Below, in pieces: positions 5,568-7,963 of a DNA stretch of 7,963 nt. Made by a program: the position numbers and the translations under genes. The notes beneath the pieces were generated by a model. It was not told where the DNA came from and searched no databases. It saw only the letters and a program-made list of their open reading frames with translations. Origin of the DNA: Opitutia bacterium (GTDB taxonomy: Bacteria > Verrucomicrobiota > Verrucomicrobiia > Opitutales > Seribacteraceae); contig NZLE01000001.1 in NCBI GenBank assembly GCA_002692605.1, positions 1-7,963 of the forward strand, read 5' to 3'. The number at the start of each line of letters is the position of its first letter. Within the stretch, counting starts at the first letter, position 1.

Positions 5568-7421
5568 ATGAATCGATTGGAATCCTTGATGGTTCCAAAT
5601 TTCATGAAGGCCGATAAGAAAACAGAAGAGTATTTGGACGAGTCTAAGCACATAGGGCTTGTGCAATCTCATACTTATATCCATGAAGATCCATTTGAAT
5701 TGGAAAACGGGCGACTGGAGACTTTCTCGTTGGCCTACGAAACTTATGGAATCCTTGATGAGGACGGATCGAATGCCTTGCTTGTCTGCCATGCCTTGAC
5801 TGGGGATCACCATGCTGCGGGAATTCGCAAAGATCCCAAAACAGGTGATTTGGAGCGAAAGCCAGGCTGGTGGAATGATGTGATTGGGCCTGGGAAAGCC
5901 ATCGATACCAATAAGTTCTATGTAGTGTGCTCAAATTGTTTGGGTGCATGCCAAGGATCGACGGGCCCGGCAAGCCTTAAGCCAGGCCAAGAAAAGGAAT
6001 GGTATGGTATGGATTTCCCGGAATTCACGATCCATGACATGGTCCACGCCCAAAAGAAGCTTTTGGATCATTTGGGCGTTCGAAAATTGTTTGCAGTCGT
6101 GGGAGGCAGTATGGGGGGAATGCAAACTCTTCAGTGGATTGTCGATTACCCAAGTTTCGTAGAGCGGGGATTGGTCATTGCGGCAACCCCTCGACATAGT
6201 GCCCAAACCATTGCTTTCAATGAAGTCGGTAGACAGGCCATCCGTGGAGACGAGGCGTGGAATCAAGGGGATTATGGTGTGGATAAGGGGCCTTTCCATG
6301 GTTTGGGAGTGGCTAGAATGATGGCCCATATAACTTACCTTTCCGACTTGGGAATGGAAGAGAAATTCCGACAGACTCCCGACTGCAAGCAAAATGAAGA
6401 TCTTACCAAGGTCGTGAACGGTTATTTGGAATACCAAGCTCAAAAGTTCATCGATCGCTTCGATGCCAATACCTATCTTAAACTGACAAGTGCCCTCGAT
6501 CGCTTCGACTTGTTTGGCAAGCATGGTCTGGATGATACCCTGAAAGACGTCTCATCCAAAGTTCTGGTAATTGCATTTTCAAGCGATTGGCTTTACACGC
6601 CAAGTGAAAATCAATGGGTTGTGGAATCTTTGCAACGGTTGGGAAAGGAGGCTTCTTACCTTGAAATGCCTGATACGCATGGGCACGATTCCTTTCTGAA
6701 AGGATCTGATGATTTTGATCGAGCGGTGCGGGTCTTTTTTTCCGGTATGGATAAGAAGGAAGAAGAGGAGCAGAATCTTGGAAGGTTCAGGCAAGTAAGC
6801 AGCAGATACGAGGTTAAGAAAGAAGCTGATTTTAAGGTGATTGACGATTGGGTTTCCTCCGGACAACGCGTCTTGGATCTGGGATGTGGGCGGGGTATGT
6901 TATTGGAATACTTGCGAGATTCAAAGCAAGTGCAGGGCTTGGGAGTGGACTTCGATCGCTCCAAGGCAATCTCTTGCATCGCACGCGGTGTTTCCGTTTA
7001 TCAGCAAGATATTCGTCACGCCTTGGCCAACCTGCCTGATGACTCCTTTGACTGGGTTATTTTTTCAAGGATGGTTGAGGAACTGCCTGAGCCAGGAGCG
7101 GTTATCCTGGAGGCATTACGGGTTGGCAGAAGAGTTGCGGTCAGTTTCGTTAATCACGCGTATTGGAGGAACCGCTTGAACTTTTTGGGAAGGGGAAAGA
7201 GAGTCCAAAACGAAGTGTATCCGGATAGATGGGAGAAAAGCGGCTTAAGAAACCATTTTTCCATCGAAGAGTTCGAGCAATTTTGCGCTGATTCTCAGGT
7301 TGACGGAAATGCTTTCGCAATCGGGCGGAAAGTCTTTCACCAAGGCGATTGGGTAAAGCATTGTTCATTCATGCCCAACCTGCGAGCGGGCTTGGCCATA
7401 TATGAGTTGATTAAGGATTAG
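5568..7421 (+). CDS. metXW: MetX-MetW fusion: homoserine O-acyltransferase with MetW methyltransferase-like domain
   Basis: MetX transfers an acyl group from acetyl-CoA or succinyl-CoA to homoserine, the first committed step of methionine synthesis. MetW is its usual separate partner in proteobacteria. Residues about 32-393 are a MetX alpha/beta hydrolase: LAYETYG and CHALTGD early on, PGWWNDVIGPGKA, and GSTGPASLKPG. The nucleophile is S181 in GGSMGG, with acid D340 in SSDWLY and base H373 in HGHDSF. A short acidic linker (about 394-412) leads to a MetW domain (413-613) with SAM-fold motif VLDLGCGRG (435-443), CIARGVSVYQQD, LRVGRR and the closing PNLRAGLAIYE. The reading frame is continuous across the join. 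I chose ATG 5568, 1 bp after the yebC stop; TTG 5547 would overlap yebC by 20 bp. Acetyl versus succinyl specificity cannot be settled here. No SAM riboswitch is present upstream. Confidence 0.95.
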   Translation: MNRLESLMVPNFMKADKKTEEYLDESKHIGLVQSHTYIHEDPFELENGRLETFSLAYETYGILDEDGSNALLVCHALTGDHHAAGIRKDPKTGDLERKPGWWNDVIGPGKAIDTNKFYVVCSNCLGACQGSTGPASLKPGQEKEWYGMDFPEFTIHDMVHAQKKLLDHLGVRKLFAVVGGSMGGMQTLQWIVDYPSFVERGLVIAATPRHSAQTIAFNEVGRQAIRGDEAWNQGDYGVDKGPFHGLGVARMMAHITYLSDLGMEEKFRQTPDCKQNEDLTKVVNGYLEYQAQKFIDRFDANTYLKLTSALDRFDLFGKHGLDDTLKDVSSKVLVIAFSSDWLYTPSENQWVVESLQRLGKEASYLEMPDTHGHDSFLKGSDDFDRAVRVFFSGMDKKEEEEQNLGRFRQVSSRYEVKKEADFKVIDDWVSSGQRVLDLGCGRGMLLEYLRDSKQVQGLGVDFDRSKAISCIARGVSVYQQDIRHALANLPDDSFDWVIFSRMVEELPEPGAVILEALRVGRRVAVSFVNHAYWRNRLNFLGRGKRVQNEVYPDRWEKSGLRNHFSIEEFEQFCADSQVDGNAFAIGRKVFHQGDWVKHCSFMPNLRAGLAIYELIKD

Positions 7422-7426
7422 GGGTC

Positions 7427-7963
7427 TTAGCTTTTGCCGAGATTCCACCTCAACGCCGACCCGTAACCCCACGCCAATCCCACCAGTAACCCGCCTGCGT
7501 GGGCCCAATTGGCAACTCCTGCGCCACCGCCTGCAAATCCGTAGATCAAGAACCCGAAAATGAGTATGGAAGCGAAGGGATCGAGGAAAAATCCATCACC
7601 CGGGTCATATTTGCATTTTATCCAGATGTAACCGAACAGCCCATACACAACCCCGGACATCCCACCAAAGGCCGGACCCTCCATCCAAAATTGGGTCAAG
7701 TTCGAAACTGCAGCCAAGATGAGAACAAAACTGATGAAATGCTTGGGACCTTTTTTCTTTTCAATTTGGCTGCCAAGGTCATGCAACCACCACATGTTAA
7801 AAAGGATATGAAAGAAACTGAAGTGAAGAAACATGGGTGTGAAAATTCGCCAAATTTCTCCTGCGACGAATTCGCTCAATCGCCCATCCAGTTTTTCCGA
7901 AATAAAGAACTTTCCCACCAATTCAGTGTTTGAGCCGAGTCCGGATAATAAATAGACCGCCGC
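7427..7963 (-). CDS. glpG: GlpG-type rhomboid intramembrane serine protease (5' part cut off by window edge)
   Basis: Rhomboids cleave transmembrane substrates inside the inner membrane with a Ser-His dyad. The visible C-terminal 178 residues read open through position 7963, so the start is outside the window; the TTG at 7921 is internal. The match to the E. coli GlpG core is close. WRIFTPMFLHFSFFHILFN gives the oxyanion-side H52 and N56. FGGMSGVVYGLFGYIW gives catalytic S103 in a GxSG motif. NWAHAGGLLVGLAWG gives catalytic H155. Hydrophobic TM segments surround each. All dyad residues are present, so an active protease is expected. What is missing is TM1 and any N-terminal cytoplasmic domain. 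The gene converges on metXW with 5 bp between stop codons. The symbol rests on sequence resemblance only; the substrate is unknown. Confidence 0.92.
   Translation of the reverse strand, partial: AAVYLLSGLGSNTELVGKFFISEKLDGRLSEFVAGEIWRIFTPMFLHFSFFHILFNMWWLHDLGSQIEKKKGPKHFISFVLILAAVSNLTQFWMEGPAFGGMSGVVYGLFGYIWIKCKYDPGDGFFLDPFASILIFGFLIYGFAGGGAGVANWAHAGGLLVGLAWGYGSALRWNLGKS

Noticed and set aside
5530..5570. SAM or other methionine-linked riboswitch before metXW
   Set aside because: Only 1 bp separates it from yebC, so there is no leader to hold an aptamer, and no known aptamer motif appears at the yebC end.
5931..6524. A 197-codon open frame antisense to metXW
   Set aside because: It lies fully inside the strongly supported MetX domain, matches no family I recognise and has low-complexity, Ser/Leu/His-rich content typical of a shadow frame.
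7919..7921. TTG at 7921 as the true rhomboid start
   Set aside because: The frame stays open to the window edge with hydrophobic residues upstream (AAVYLLSGLG), and a start here would remove TM1 of the rhomboid fold.
7499..7933. A 144-codon plus-strand frame opposite the rhomboid gene
   Set aside because: The minus strand carries a complete rhomboid catalytic core here; the plus frame has no recognisable motif.

Overview
This window is an ordinary chromosomal block from a Gram-negative bacterium. It holds two partial genes at the edges, one tRNA, and a tight run of five plus-strand genes that all have recognisable families. The YidC has a large periplasmic P1 domain, so the organism has an outer membrane. 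Several traits together would fit a Verrucomicrobiota-like lineage, perhaps Opitutae/Puniceicoccales: MetX fused to MetW, a UvrA with half of its first zinc finger missing, a long charged YidC tail, and weak or absent Shine-Dalgarno sequences. That placement is inference and rests on no marker gene. I see no insertion sequence, phage gene, CRISPR array, integron or other mobile-element signature.

Layout. Positions 1-1939 (minus) carry the first 646 codons of a UvrA excinuclease, cut by the window edge just after the second Walker A motif. A tRNA-Glu(TTC) with an encoded CCA lies 49 bp upstream of it on the same strand. The 116 bp between the tRNA and rpmH is a divergent control region with a promoter facing each way and two short inverted repeats. 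From 2183 to 7421 on the plus strand run rpmH (L34), rnpA (RNase P protein), yidC (membrane insertase), yebC (YebC/PmpR family) and a metX-metW fusion. Their junctions are 19 bp, a 4-bp ATGA overlap, 33 bp and 1 bp, so they probably form one transcription unit. A GlpG-type rhomboid protease converges from the right edge and ends 5 bp from the metXW stop codon.

How the genes work together. rpmH, rnpA and yidC are the classic conserved trio of ribosomal protein, tRNA-processing RNase P and membrane protein insertion. Here it lacks yidD, and dnaA is not next to it. YebC adds a translation-associated factor. The last gene makes the acyl-homoserine precursor of methionine, and its product carries the MetW partner domain on the same chain. 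UvrA (nucleotide excision repair) and the rhomboid (intramembrane proteolysis) belong to other transcription units.

The most noteworthy items are the MetX-MetW fusion, the altered UvrA zinc finger, the three-cysteine cluster in the YidC periplasmic domain, and the near-leaderless rpmH promoter. I found no evidence for an undescribed multi-gene system. All six protein genes belong to known families.
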